From assembly GCA_019747905.1 (NCBI GenBank), contig JAIEQG010000076.1, positions 1 to 52,935 of the forward strand: a stretch of 52,935 nt of DNA, given 5' to 3'. Shown in pieces: positions 32,107-40,869 of the stretch. The DNA is from Burkholderiales bacterium (GTDB lineage: Bacteria; Pseudomonadota; Gammaproteobacteria; Burkholderiales; Ga0077523). The number at the start of each line of letters is the position of its first letter. Position 1 is the first letter of the stretch. The translations under genes and the position numbers were made by a program. The notes under the pieces were generated by a model. It did no database searches, was not told where the DNA came from, and worked only from the letters and a program-made list of their open reading frames with translations.

Positions 32107-33336
32107 CTAGATCGCCTGGCCCATCTTGAAGATCGGCAGGTACATCGCGATCACCATGCCGCCGATCAGGGTGCCGAGCACCACCATGATCATCGGCTCC
32201 ATCAGGCTCGACAGTGCCTCCACCGCGTCGTCCACCTCGCGCTCGAAGAAGTCGGCGACCTTGCCCAGCATGCCGTCGAGGGAGCCGGATTCCTCGCCGA
32301 TCGACACCATCTGGATCACCATGTTCGGGAAGACATCCGAATTCTGCATGGCGGCGGTTAGCGACGTGCCGGTGGAGACCTCGCTCTGGATCTTGCGCGT
32401 GGCGTCGTAGTAGACGTAGTTGCCGGCCGCGCCGCCGACCGACTCCAGCGCTTCCACCAGCGGCACGCCGGCGGCGAACATGGTCGAAAGAGTCCGCGTC
32501 CAGCGGGCGATGGTGGCCTTGCGGATCACGTCGCCGAAGATCGGGAGCTTCAGCAGCAGGCGGTCCATGGTCATCTGCAACTTCTTCGACCGCTTCCAGG
32601 TGTAGAAGAAGAACCACAGGCCGCCGCCGATGGCGGGGAAGATGACGTACCACCAGGACACGAAGAAGTCCGAGACCGCCATCACGAACAGCGTCGGGCC
32701 GGGCAGGTCGGCGCCGAAGCTCGTGAACAGGTCCTTGAACGCGGGGATCACGAAAATCATGATGACCGCGGTGATGATGAAGGCCACGACGATGATCGAG
32801 ATCGGGTAGAACAGGGCCGACTTGATCTTGCTCTTGATCGCGAGAATCTTCTCCTTGTAGGTCGCGAGGCGGTCGAGCAGGCTGTCGAGAATACCGGCCT
32901 GCTCGCCCGCGGCCACCAGGTTGCAGAACAGCGCGTCGAAGTAGAGCGGGTACTTGCGAAACGCGGTGGTCAGGCTGTTGCCGGTTTCCACCTCGTTCTT
33001 GATGTCCATCAGCAGTTTCGCCACCGCCGGGTTCGCATGGCCCTTGCCCACGATGTCGAAGGACTGCAGCAGCGGCACGCCCGATTTCATCATCGTGGCG
33101 AGCTGGCGCGTGAACAGGGTGATGTCCTTCTCGGTCACCTTGCCGCCGAGCCCCTGGCGCTGCTTCTTGACCTTCAACACCTGGATGCCCTGGCGCCGCA
33201 GCGTCGACTTGACCACGGCCTCGCCCGAGGCGCGCATGTCGCCCTTGACGATCTTGCCCTGCTTGTCCCGGCCCTCCCACGCGAAGGTGAGTTCCTTCAC
33301 GTCCCTGCGGCCAGCTGTTGCGGTTGCGGTTGCCAT
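32107..33336 (-). CDS. pilC: type IV pilus inner-membrane platform protein PilC
   Basis: A 409-residue T2SS-F family protein: two homologous cytoplasmic four-helix domains (about 75-200 and 280-400), each followed by membrane helices (about 178-230 and the C-terminal VVLGTLIGGMVIAMYLPIF). Typical segments include FTRQLATMMKSGVPLLQSFDI and TLSTMFAAGVPLVEALESVGG, which are internal repeats of one another. It couples PilB to pilus assembly. Lies 40 nt after pilB in the same direction. Confidence 0.96.
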   Translation of the reverse strand: MATATATAGRRDVKELTFAWEGRDKQGKIVKGDMRASGEAVVKSTLRRQGIQVLKVKKQRQGLGGKVTEKDITLFTRQLATMMKSGVPLLQSFDIVGKGHANPAVAKLLMDIKNEVETGNSLTTAFRKYPLYFDALFCNLVAAGEQAGILDSLLDRLATYKEKILAIKSKIKSALFYPISIIVVAFIITAVIMIFVIPAFKDLFTSFGADLPGPTLFVMAVSDFFVSWWYVIFPAIGGGLWFFFYTWKRSKKLQMTMDRLLLKLPIFGDVIRKATIARWTRTLSTMFAAGVPLVEALESVGGAAGNYVYYDATRKIQSEVSTGTSLTAAMQNSDVFPNMVIQMVSIGEESGSLDGMLGKVADFFEREVDDAVEALSSLMEPMIMVVLGTLIGGMVIAMYLPIFKMGQAI

Positions 33337-33376
33337 GAGCGTGGTCCTCGCTGAAGAAGCGGCTTAAGCGTTGCGG

Positions 33377-35089
33377 CTATTCATTGGTGACGGCCTCGAC
33401 TTCCTCGAGGGAGGTGAGGCCTTGGCGGACCTTGAGCAGGCCCGACTGTCGCAGGTCGCGGATACCTTCGCGTTGCGCCTGCTCGGCGATGTCGATGGCA
33501 TCGCCGTTCTTCATGATGATGCGGTTGATCTCGTCGCTGATCGGCATCACCTGGTAGATGCCGACCCGGCCCTTGTAGCCGGTATTCTTGCATACCTCGC
33601 AGCCGTTCGGCCCCATCGGGGTCCACTTGCCGTCGAGCTCGCGCTCGTGGAATCCGGCGCGCAGCAGGGCTTCCTTGGGGATGTCGTGCGGCTTCTTGCA
33701 GTTGCACAGGCGGCGCGCGAGCCGCTGGGCGGTGATCAGGTTGACGCTCGAGGCGATGTTGAAGGGGGCGATGCCCATGTTGAGCAGGCGCGTCAACGTC
33801 GTCGGCGCATCGTTGGTGTGCAGCGTCGACAGCACCATGTGGCCGGTCTGCGCAGCCTTGATCGAGATCTCGGCCGTTTCCAGGTCGCGAATCTCGCCCA
33901 CCATGATGATGTCCGGGTCCTGCCGCAGGAACGAGCGCAGTGCCGCCGCGAAGGTGAGTCCGGCCTTCTCGTTCACGTTGACCTGGTTGATGCCGGGGAG
34001 GTTGATTTCCGCGGGGTCTTCGGCGGTCGAGATGTTGATGCCCGGCTTGTTGAGCAGGTTGAGGCAGGTGTAGAGCGACACCGTCTTGCCCGAGCCGGTC
34101 GGCCCGGTGACCAGCACCATGCCGTAGGGTCGGCTCACGGCCGAGAGCAGGGCTTCCTTCTGATCGTTCTCGTAGCCCAGCGCCTCGATGCCGAGCGTGG
34201 CACTGGACGGATCGAGAATCCGCATGACGATCTTCTCGCCGAACAGCGTCGGCAGCGTCGAGACGCGGAAATCGATGGCGCGCGTCTTCGACAGCGTGAG
34301 CTTCATGCGGCCGTCCTGCGGTACGCGCTTCTCCGAGATGTCGAGCTTCGAGATCACCTTGATGCGCGAGGCGATCTTCTCCTTGATGGCGAGCGGCGGC
34401 TGCGCCACTTCGTACAGGATGCCGTCGGTGCGATAGCGGACGCGATAGTACTTCTCGTACGGCTCGAAGTGGATGTCGGAGGCGCCGCTGTTGATCGCGT
34501 CGAGCAGGATCTTCTGGATGTACTTGACGACCGGAGCGTCGTCGATGTCGACGCCGCTCTGATCCGGTTCGGGTTCGGGCAGGGCCTCGGTGAGATCGGC
34601 GCCGATGTCGTCGCCGGTCACCAGTGACGAGAGCGAAACATCGTTCGCCTTCATCACCTTCTGGATCATCGTGAGGAGCTTGCTGTCCTCGACCACCACG
34701 GCATCCACCAGCAGACCGGTCTGGAACTTGATCTCGTCGTAGGTCGCGCGGTTGGTGGGGTCGGAGAACGCCACGAACAGGCGGTTGCCGCGCTGGACCA
34801 GCGGCAGCACGCGGCGCGTCACCATCAGCTTCTCGTCGATCAGCTTCTTCGGCAGGTGGTCCTGATCGAAGGTGGCGAGATCGAGCAGCGGGAAGCCGAA
34901 GGTCTGGGACGCGAACTCGGCGATCTCGCCCTCGCGCATCTTCTTGGCCGAAATGAGCTGCTCGATGAACCCAACACCGGCAGCATTGGCCTGAGCCTGC
35001 AACGCCTCCGCCTCGCGCTCGGCGAGGCGTCCCTTCTGGACGAGCGCCCGGGCGAGACCGGAAAGATTGCTCTGGAGAGTTGCAGCCAC
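33377..35089 (-). CDS. pilB: type IV pilus extension ATPase PilB
   Basis: Hexameric traffic ATPase powering pilus extension; 570 residues. An N-terminal N1D/MshEN domain (1-150) precedes the ATPase core with Walker A GPTGSGKT at 329-336, Asp box around EDPAEINLPGINQVN and Walker B DIIMVGEIRD. The zinc-site cysteines CNC and CEVCKNTGYKGR follow. The only in-frame start available is GTG 35089, since a stop lies four codons upstream. No pilA lies in the window; the pilin must be elsewhere. Confidence 0.96.
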   Translation of the reverse strand: MAATLQSNLSGLARALVQKGRLAEREAEALQAQANAAGVGFIEQLISAKKMREGEIAEFASQTFGFPLLDLATFDQDHLPKKLIDEKLMVTRRVLPLVQRGNRLFVAFSDPTNRATYDEIKFQTGLLVDAVVVEDSKLLTMIQKVMKANDVSLSSLVTGDDIGADLTEALPEPEPDQSGVDIDDAPVVKYIQKILLDAINSGASDIHFEPYEKYYRVRYRTDGILYEVAQPPLAIKEKIASRIKVISKLDISEKRVPQDGRMKLTLSKTRAIDFRVSTLPTLFGEKIVMRILDPSSATLGIEALGYENDQKEALLSAVSRPYGMVLVTGPTGSGKTVSLYTCLNLLNKPGINISTAEDPAEINLPGINQVNVNEKAGLTFAAALRSFLRQDPDIIMVGEIRDLETAEISIKAAQTGHMVLSTLHTNDAPTTLTRLLNMGIAPFNIASSVNLITAQRLARRLCNCKKPHDIPKEALLRAGFHERELDGKWTPMGPNGCEVCKNTGYKGRVGIYQVMPISDEINRIIMKNGDAIDIAEQAQREGIRDLRQSGLLKVRQGLTSLEEVEAVTNE

Positions 35090-35174
35090 GCCTAATGTTT
35101 ACCGTGTAAGTACATGAATCGAAAGAAAGTCATGCGCCCGCACGGGAGTGCTGTAAAGGTCTTCCAGTCGGGCG

Positions 35175-36449
35175 TCAGTCGGTCTCGTAAGGCAGCAGCC
35201 GGACCGACTTCACCACCCGGTCCTGAATCTGCACCACTTCCAAAGGCTGGCCAGCAAGTTTCATGCTCGTGCCGGCCTCGGGAATGTCCTCGAAATACTC
35301 CAGAATCAGTCCGTTGAGTGTCTTCGGACCGCCCAGCGGAAACCGAGTGCCCAGCTTGCGATTCAGGTCGCGCAGCAGTGTCCCGCCTTCGACGATGATG
35401 CTGCCGTCGGGCTGGCGGCGGAAACTGCCAGTGGTCGACAGCGGCGACTGGGTCGTGAACTCGCCGATGATCTCCTCGAGGATGTCCTCGAGCGTGGTGA
35501 GTCCCATCAATTCGCCATACTCATCCACCACCAGGCCGATGCGGTCCTGCTGCTCCTGGAAGTGCTGCAACTGCGTGAGCAACGGCGTGCCGAGCGGAAT
35601 GAAATAGGGCTCGCGCAGGATCTGCCGCAGCCGCTCCGCGCTGAATTCGTCGGACTCGGCCATGTTGAGGAACTTGCGCACGTGCAGGATCCCGACCACC
35701 TCGTCGATGCTGCCCTGGTACACGGGAATGCGGGTGTGGTTCGACGTGGCGATCTGGCGCCGCAGTTCTTCTGGCGGCGTGTCGAGATCGATCGCCTCGA
35801 GCTGGCTGCGCGGCACCATGATGTCGTCAACGGTGATCGATTCGAGATCCACCAGGTTGAGCAGCATGTTCTGGTGCTTCTGCGGCAGGAAGTTGCCGCC
35901 TTCGAGCACCAGGGTGCGCAACTCCTCGAGGGTCAGCTTCTGTGCGTGCGGATCGTTCGAGCTCTTCAACCGCAGCAGCTTCAGGAGTCCGCTCACGAAG
36001 AGGTTGACGAACCACACCACCGGATAGGCGAGCTTCAGCAGCGGCGTCAGGATGTAGGACGCCGGAAAGGCGATGCGTTCCGCATAGCTCGCCCCGATCA
36101 CCTTCGGCGTGATTTCGCTGAACACCAGGATCACGAAGGTGACGGCGAGCGTGGCCGCCGACAGCGCCCATTGCGATTCGCCGAAGAAGCGGAACGTGAG
36201 GTAGGTCACCAGCGCTGCCGACGCGGCGTTGATGAGGTTGTTGCCGAGCAGCACCACGCCCAGCAGGCGATCGGTGCGGGAGAGCAGCTGCGCGGTGAGG
36301 CGTGCGCCGCGATGACCGGTCTTGACCAGGTGCTTCAACCGATAGCGGTTCAACGCCATCATGCTGGTCTCGGCGATCGAGAAGAACGCCGAGATCACCA
36401 GGAACACGATGAGCGCCAGCAGCAGCGACTCGGTGGAGATGTCGTCCAC
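35175..36449 (-). CDS. CNNM/CBS-domain membrane protein, HlyC/CorC family
   Basis: A 424-residue protein with an N-terminal CNNM (DUF21) membrane domain of about four helices (5-145), including FFSIAETSMMALNRYRL and VFSEITPKVIGASYAERIAF. Two CBS domains follow (about 205-330; DDIMVPRSQLEAIDL, RIGLVVDEYGELMGLTTLEDILEEI), then a CorC_HlyC transporter-associated domain (about 345-424). Family members are linked to magnesium/cobalt export or homeostasis. It is 20 nt downstream of the YpjD-like gene, and this pairing next to ffh is common in Proteobacteria. Confidence 0.9.
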   Translation of the reverse strand: MDDISTESLLLALIVFLVISAFFSIAETSMMALNRYRLKHLVKTGHRGARLTAQLLSRTDRLLGVVLLGNNLINAASAALVTYLTFRFFGESQWALSAATLAVTFVILVFSEITPKVIGASYAERIAFPASYILTPLLKLAYPVVWFVNLFVSGLLKLLRLKSSNDPHAQKLTLEELRTLVLEGGNFLPQKHQNMLLNLVDLESITVDDIMVPRSQLEAIDLDTPPEELRRQIATSNHTRIPVYQGSIDEVVGILHVRKFLNMAESDEFSAERLRQILREPYFIPLGTPLLTQLQHFQEQQDRIGLVVDEYGELMGLTTLEDILEEIIGEFTTQSPLSTTGSFRRQPDGSIIVEGGTLLRDLNRKLGTRFPLGGPKTLNGLILEYFEDIPEAGTSMKLAGQPLEVVQIQDRVVKSVRLLPYETD

Positions 36450-36468
36450 GGATTGGCGACCGGTGATG

Positions 36469-37296
36469 CTACCGGTGCAGGATGACCTCTAAGACGAACT
36501 TGGAACCGACGTAAGCGAGCAGCAGTACCAGGAAACCCGCGAGAGTCCAACGCTGCGCCATCCGGCCGCGCCAGCCCCAGCGCGCGCGGCCCAGCAGCAG
36601 CGCGCCGAAGATCAGCCACGCGGCGACCCCGAAGACCACCTTGTGCGTGAGTTGCAGCGGCTTGCCGAAGAGTTCCTCGGAAAACAGCATGCCGCTCGCC
36701 AGGGTCAGCGTGAGCAGCACGAAGCCCGCCGCGATGATGCGAAACAGCAGGCGCTCCATCGCGAGCAGCGGCGGGAGGCCGCGCAGCAAAGGCGGCAGGG
36801 TGCCGGCATGCAGGCGCTTTTCCAGCACCGCCATCAGCAGCACGTGCAGCGACGCGATGGTGAAGAAACTGTAGGCGAGCATGGAGATCACCAGGTGCAC
36901 GCGGAAGAACGGCATGCCGGCATTCGCGAGCGGCTTGGTGGCGGGCAGCAGGGCGGGCATCAGCACACCGACGGCCGCGACCGGGATGACGAGCGCATGC
37001 ACCCCCTCCAGGCGGTAGAAGAAGTTGCCGAGCCAGTAGATCAGGACCGACAGCCAGACAATGGTCGAGAGCGCGGTGCCCACCCCCATGTACATCTCGC
37101 CGTTGACGAACATCGCTCGCGCCAGCAGCGAGGTGTGCAGCACCAGCGGGATCAGTACCAGATAGTGGGTCGCATGCGGCCGGCCCCGCTGCGGTCCGGC
37201 CGGGGGTGCCGGCTGCCGGCCCATGCCGCGAACCAGCATGTAGCCGATGGCGCCATAGAGAAGCGCGTTGATGACGTAAGGTAGAATCGGGACCAT
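36469..37296 (-). CDS. ypjD: YpjD/CcsA-like cytochrome c assembly family membrane protein
   Basis: A 275-residue polytopic protein, about eight helices. It resembles the CcsA/CcmC-like family in SIVWLSVLIYWLGN-type and HLVISMLAYSFFTIASLH segments, with conserved His residues in HLVIS and in QLTHKVVF. Start ATG 37296 (MVPILPYVIN) is chosen over the 19-residue upstream extension, which reads through a repeat-rich leader. The real role of YpjD is unsettled; heme handling is inferred from homology. It is divergent from ffh. Confidence 0.85.
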   Translation of the reverse strand: MVPILPYVINALLYGAIGYMLVRGMGRQPAPPAGPQRGRPHATHYLVLIPLVLHTSLLARAMFVNGEMYMGVGTALSTIVWLSVLIYWLGNFFYRLEGVHALVIPVAAVGVLMPALLPATKPLANAGMPFFRVHLVISMLAYSFFTIASLHVLLMAVLEKRLHAGTLPPLLRGLPPLLAMERLLFRIIAAGFVLLTLTLASGMLFSEELFGKPLQLTHKVVFGVAAWLIFGALLLGRARWGWRGRMAQRWTLAGFLVLLLAYVGSKFVLEVILHR

Positions 37297-37310
37297 AGAA
37301 TGACGCGCTT

Positions 37311-37340
37311 GGAACGAGCGCTTGGAATCAAGCTTCCAAG
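37311..37340. repeat. overlapping direct and inverted repeats in the ypjD-ffh divergent gap
   Basis: CGCTTGGAA occurs twice, near 37307 and 37319, and CTTGGAA (37321-37327) is inverted as TTCCAAG (37334-37340). AGCTT/AAGCTTG repeats overlap these. It could be an operator for a dimeric regulator between two divergent genes. A -10-like TATACC at 37427-37432 may serve ffh. Confidence 0.4.
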
Positions 37341-37479
37341 CTTGTAACTTCACCCGGGCTCGAGCCGGCGATTCGAATCTGCGCCTCGATCGCTCGAACT
37401 TTAAGGGTGCGCGCGACCGGGCGAAGTATACCCCCCGCCTCCGGCCCGATCCCTCCCGACCTCACTGCCTCGACCCCGT

Positions 37480-38826
37480 ATGCTCGACGGTCTCACCAAT
37501 CGCCTGTCCGGCGTCATCAAGACGTTGCGCGGCCACGCGCGCCTCACCGAAGCGAACGTGCAGGATGCATTGCGCGAGGTGCGCGTTGCGCTGCTCGAAG
37601 CCGACGTGGCACTGCCCGTGGTGCGCGAGTTCATCGCGAAGGTCAAGGAGAAGGCCCTCGGCCAGGAAGTGGTGGGCAGCCTCACGCCGGGGCAGGCCCT
37701 GGTGGGCGTGGTGTACGACGAGCTCGCGGCTCTGATGGGGGGCACCAACGCCGAGCTCAACCTGGCGGCGGTGCCGCCGGCCACCATCCTGATGGCCGGC
37801 CTGCAGGGTGCTGGCAAGACCACGACGTGCGGCAAGCTCGCACGCCTCCTGAAGGAACAGAAGAAGAAGGTGCTGCTGGTTTCGTGCGATGTCTACCGGC
37901 CGGCGGCCATCGCCCAGCTCGAGACGCTCGCGCAACAGGTCGGCGTCGATTTCTTCCAGTCGTCGCCTGACCAGAAGCCGGAGGACATCGCGCGGGGCGC
38001 CCAGGACTGGGCGCGCCGTCACTACAACGACGTGCTGATCGTCGACACGGCGGGTCGCCTCGCGGTGGACGAGGCGATGATGCGCGAGATCCGCGAGCTG
38101 CACGCGGCACTGGCCCCGATCGAGACCCTGTTCATCGTCGACGCGATGCAGGGCCAGGATGCGGTGAACACGGCCAAGGCCTTTGCCGACAACCTGCCGT
38201 TGACCGGGGTGGTGCTCACCAAGCTCGACGGCGATTCGCGCGGCGGTGCCGCGCTGTCGGTCAAGCAGGTGACCGGCGCGCCGATCAAGTTCGCGGGTGT
38301 GGGCGAGAAGCTGAACGGTCTCGAACCGTTCCATCCGGAGCGCATGGCCTCGCGCATCCTCGGCATGGGCGACGTGCTGTCCCTCATCGAGGACGCGAGG
38401 CGCGAGATCGACGTCGAGGAAGCGGAGAAACTCGCGCGCAAGGTGAAGTCGGGCAAGGGCTTCGACCTCGAGGACTTCCGCAACCAGATGCTGCAGATGA
38501 AGAAGATGGGGGGGCTGTCGGCATTGATGGACAAGCTGCCGGCGCAATTGAGCCAGGCCGCCCAGGCCGGCGGTGCGCAACTCGACGACAAGGTCATCAA
38601 GCGCACCGTGGGCATCGTCGATTCGATGACCCCGCAGGAACGCACCCGGCCCGAACTCATCAAGGCGTCGCGCAAACGGCGCATCGCCACGGGGGCGGGG
38701 GTCAGCGTCCAGGAAGTGAACCGCCTGCTCAACCAGTTCGAGCAGATGCAGAAGATGATGAAGATGATGACCAAGGGCGGGGGCATCCAGAAGATGATGC
38801 GGAACATGAAGGGGCTCATGCGCTGA
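37480..38826 (+). CDS. ffh: signal recognition particle protein Ffh
   Basis: SRP54 GTPase that targets inner-membrane proteins co-translationally; 448 residues. The N domain helical bundle (1-90) leads to the G domain with G1 GLQGAGKTTT at 107-116, DVYRPAA, DTAGR and TKLDGDSRGG. The Met-rich M domain (about 300-448) carries QMLQMKKMGG and SRKRRIATGAG for 4.5S RNA binding. The end MMRNMKGLMR is usual. No 4.5S RNA gene was found in the window. Confidence 0.97.
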   Translation: MLDGLTNRLSGVIKTLRGHARLTEANVQDALREVRVALLEADVALPVVREFIAKVKEKALGQEVVGSLTPGQALVGVVYDELAALMGGTNAELNLAAVPPATILMAGLQGAGKTTTCGKLARLLKEQKKKVLLVSCDVYRPAAIAQLETLAQQVGVDFFQSSPDQKPEDIARGAQDWARRHYNDVLIVDTAGRLAVDEAMMREIRELHAALAPIETLFIVDAMQGQDAVNTAKAFADNLPLTGVVLTKLDGDSRGGAALSVKQVTGAPIKFAGVGEKLNGLEPFHPERMASRILGMGDVLSLIEDARREIDVEEAEKLARKVKSGKGFDLEDFRNQMLQMKKMGGLSALMDKLPAQLSQAAQAGGAQLDDKVIKRTVGIVDSMTPQERTRPELIKASRKRRIATGAGVSVQEVNRLLNQFEQMQKMMKMMTKGGGIQKMMRNMKGLMR

Positions 38827-38842
38827 GGTCGCGCTTCGCTCA

Positions 38843-38974
38843 CCTCCATCCCATTCCTTCCCCGACTTCGCTGGCGCTTCGCTTGCCCCCACCCTCCGCC
38901 CTCCCCCGGCTTCGCCGGGGGAGGGGACGTACGCCCCTTCCCCCACCTGGGGTGGGGGAAGGTTGGGATGGGGG
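38843..38974. repeat. family B hairpin element between ffh and the DUF3530 gene
   Basis: Starts with a decayed left end (CTCCATCCCATTCC). A perfect 12-bp stem follows (CCCTCCCCCGGC 38899-38910, loop TTC, GCCGGGGGAGGG 38914-38925), then GTACGCCC, then a second perfect 12-bp stem (CCTTCCCCCACC 38936-38947, 3-nt loop, GGTGGGGGAAGG 38951-38962), ending in TTGGGATGGGGG (38963-38974). Same plan as the elements at 50406-50526 and 52433-52808. Confidence 0.85.
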
Positions 38975-39077
38975 CCGCCGGCGCACGAACCCGTGAAGCG
39001 GGTCCGCGGTCTACCCGCGTAGAATCCGCCACCTTCCAAGCGCGGCGCCGCGTGGCGCCGCCGAACCGAGGACTCCC

Positions 39078-39845
39078 ATGCGTCATCTGAAGCTGTTGTT
39101 CGCGCTGTGCCTGCTGCTGTCTGCGGCGAGCGCCATTGCCCAGGACCACTACCGCGAGAAGCGCTGGTCCGACCAGATCGTGCCCGGCCTGGTGGTGGGC
39201 GAGGCGGTCTGGATCGAGCAGGCCAACCAGCACAAGTTCCTGGCGCTCTGGACCGAAGCCGAGAACGCACGCGGTGCCATCATCCTGGCGCACGGCCGCG
39301 GCTGGAGCCCCGACTTCGAGCTTTACGGCGTGCTGCGGGTGAAACTGGCCGAGAAGGGCTATTCGACCCTTTCCATCCAGCTCCCGGTGCTGGGTGGCGG
39401 GGCCAAGGTGGGCGACTACATGATCACCTACCCGGACGCCAAGGAGCGCTTCGCCCTGGCCGGCAAGTGGCTCGCGGACAAGGGCTTCAAGAACATCGCC
39501 ATCGTTTCGCACAGCCTCGGCGCCACCATGGCGAACCAGTACCTGATCGACGTGAAGGAAACCCCGGCCAAGGCCTGGGTCTTCATAGGCATCATCAACG
39601 GGCTGGAAGAGATGTTCCGCATCAAGATCCCGGTGCTCGACGTCTTCGGCAGCAAGGACTGGGAAGTGACCCAGGTGGGCGCCTACGAGCGCCAGAAGCA
39701 GATCTCCAAGATCGCGGGATCGCAGCAAGTGGTCGTCAAGGACGCCCTGCACTTCTTCGAGGGCAAGGAAGACGAGCTGACCGGCATCGTGATCGGTTTC
39801 CTCGACAGCGTTTTCCAGGGCAAGGCCAACTCGGCGGCCCGTTAG
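39078..39845 (+). CDS. secreted DUF3530-family alpha/beta hydrolase
   Basis: A 255-residue protein with a Sec signal peptide (hydrophobic 6-20, likely cut after ASAIA at 21). The mature part is a DUF3530 alpha/beta hydrolase: nucleophile S146 in SHSLGA, probable D194 in GSKDWE and H225 in DALHFFEG, and an oxyanion loop near AHGRGWSPD. Substrate unknown. GAGGA lies 5-10 nt before ATG. A -10-like TAGAAT at 39020-39025 suggests its own promoter. Its TAG stop is the first three bases of the heptamer array that follows. Confidence 0.85.
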   Translation: MRHLKLLFALCLLLSAASAIAQDHYREKRWSDQIVPGLVVGEAVWIEQANQHKFLALWTEAENARGAIILAHGRGWSPDFELYGVLRVKLAEKGYSTLSIQLPVLGGGAKVGDYMITYPDAKERFALAGKWLADKGFKNIAIVSHSLGATMANQYLIDVKETPAKAWVFIGIINGLEEMFRIKIPVLDVFGSKDWEVTQVGAYERQKQISKIAGSQQVVVKDALHFFEGKEDELTGIVIGFLDSVFQGKANSAAR

Positions 39846-39919
39846 GGGCTAGGGACTAGGGAATAGGGACTAGGGACTAGGGAATAGGGACTAGGGACTA
39901 GGGGCTAGGGGCTAGGGAA
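39843..39919 (+). repeat. heptamer array, G-rich arm (11 units of TAGGGRN)
   Basis: Eleven contiguous 7-bp units: TAGGGGC, TAGGGAC and TAGGGAA variants in strict register. The first unit begins with the stop codon of the preceding hydrolase gene. Each unit boundary except those after an A creates CTAG. Runs of three or four G every 7 bp give strong G-quadruplex potential on the plus strand and in the mRNA 3' end. Confidence 0.95.
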
Positions 39920-39985
39920 AAGCGCGCCGTGAATGGCCAACACATCTGCAATCGGAGAGTGCCGGCCTGGTGCCTGCGGCGTTCT

Positions 39986-40013
39986 TCCCTGGCCCCTAAT
40001 CCCTAGCCCCTGC
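39986..40013 (-). repeat. heptamer array, short C-rich inverted arm
   Basis: Four degenerate units in register (TCCCTGG, CCCCTAA, TCCCTAG, CCCCTGC), the reverse complement of the G-rich arm 66 nt upstream. Together the arms can fold back as a long imperfect hairpin. The spacer (39920-39985) has no gene that I can support. Confidence 0.75.
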
Positions 40014-40055
40014 CCTGCCTTGGCTAAGAGGGACCGGGGCCAAACCCTTCGACGC

Positions 40056-40085
40056 TTGCCAAGGGCTCCGCGCCAAGCCTACAAT
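40056..40085 (+). promoter_or_regulatory. promoter of the rpsP-rimM-trmD-rplS operon
   Basis: TTGCCA (40056-40061), 18-bp spacer, TACAAT (40080-40085); both hexamers match consensus at five positions. It lies 35 nt before the rpsP ATG. Confidence 0.65.
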
Positions 40086-40120
40086 TCGCCCCTTTTTTTC
40101 CAATCCTCCAGGATATTCCG

Positions 40121-40378
40121 ATGGTTGTGATTCGTTTGTCGCGCGGCGGGGCTTCCAAGCGCCCGTTCTACAACGTGGTGGTGGCGGATTCCCGCGACCC
40201 CCGCGACGGCCGCTTCATCGAGCGCGTCGGGTTCTACAACCCTAAGGCATCCGGCCCCGAGGCCAAGCTGCGCATCGATCTCGGCCGGGTCGAGCACTGG
40301 CATGGCAAGGGCGCGAAGCTCTCCGACACGGTGCAGCGCCTGGTCAAGCAGTTTGGCAAGTCCGCCGCAGCCGCCTGA
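40121..40378 (+). CDS. rpsP: 30S ribosomal protein S16
   Basis: Primary-binding small-subunit protein, 85 residues. The N-terminus [41 protein letters not shown] is textbook S16 in its first forty positions, including the Arg/Lys rRNA contacts. AGGA lies 7 nt upstream. It heads the conserved operon with 16S maturation factor RimM, TrmD and L19. Confidence 0.98.
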   Translation: MVVIRLSRGGASKRPFYNVVVADSRDPRDGRFIERVGFYNPKASGPEAKLRIDLGRVEHWHGKGAKLSDTVQRLVKQFGKSAAAA

Positions 40379-40385
40379 GCGGCTG

Positions 40386-40868
40386 GTGGTGATGGGGCGG
40401 GTGGCCGCCCCGTTCGGTGTGAAGGGATGGATCCGCGTCCAGACATTCACCGAAGCGGTAGACGGCCTGCTCGACTACCCGTCGTGGTGGATCGGCAAGG
40501 GCGACGAGTGGCAGGAGTACCGGGTGGACGAAGGTGCCGCCCACGGCCAGGGAATCGTGGCGAAACTCGCCGGATTCGACCAGCCGGAAGCTGCAGCGAA
40601 GTTGAGAGGGCAGGACATCGCGGTTCCCCGCGGCGTGCTCCCGGAAGTGAAGGATGGGTATTACTGGACGGATCTGGTGGGCCTCCAGGTGGTGAACAAG
40701 GAAGGGGTCGAGTTGGGGCGGGTGGATTCGCTCCTCGACAACGGCGCGCAGAGCGTGCTGGTGGTGAAGGGAGAACGCGAGTGGCTGATCCCGTTCGTAC
40801 CGGTCTACGTGGACCGGGTCGAACCGGAAGCCGGGCGGATCCTGGTGGATTGGCAGCAGGACTATTGA
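40386..40868 (+). CDS. rimM: 16S rRNA processing protein RimM
   Basis: 30S assembly factor that binds S19; about 160 residues. The N-terminal RimM barrel ([23 protein letters not shown] region, about 1-85) is followed by a PRC-barrel ([13 protein letters not shown] to the end). The start is uncertain: GTG 40386, GTG 40389 or ATG 40392 follow one another, none with a clear ribosome binding site. 40386 keeps most of the first beta strand. A TTG at 40353 inside rpsP is also possible. Two-base gap to trmD suggests coupling. Confidence 0.92.
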   Translation: MVMGRVAAPFGVKGWIRVQTFTEAVDGLLDYPSWWIGKGDEWQEYRVDEGAAHGQGIVAKLAGFDQPEAAAKLRGQDIAVPRGVLPEVKDGYYWTDLVGLQVVNKEGVELGRVDSLLDNGAQSVLVVKGEREWLIPFVPVYVDRVEPEAGRILVDWQQDY

Positions 40869-40869
40869 A

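Noticed and set aside
30464-33280. A 938-codon minus-strand frame across zapD, coaE, pilD and pilC
   Set aside because: It is a +1/-1 frame shadow of conserved genes on the same strand, with Arg/Gly-rich low-complexity translation and no family match.
35090-35174. A sigma-54 promoter before pilB
   Set aside because: No TGGC-N8-TTGC-like pair was found on the minus strand in this gap, although such promoters are common for pilin genes.
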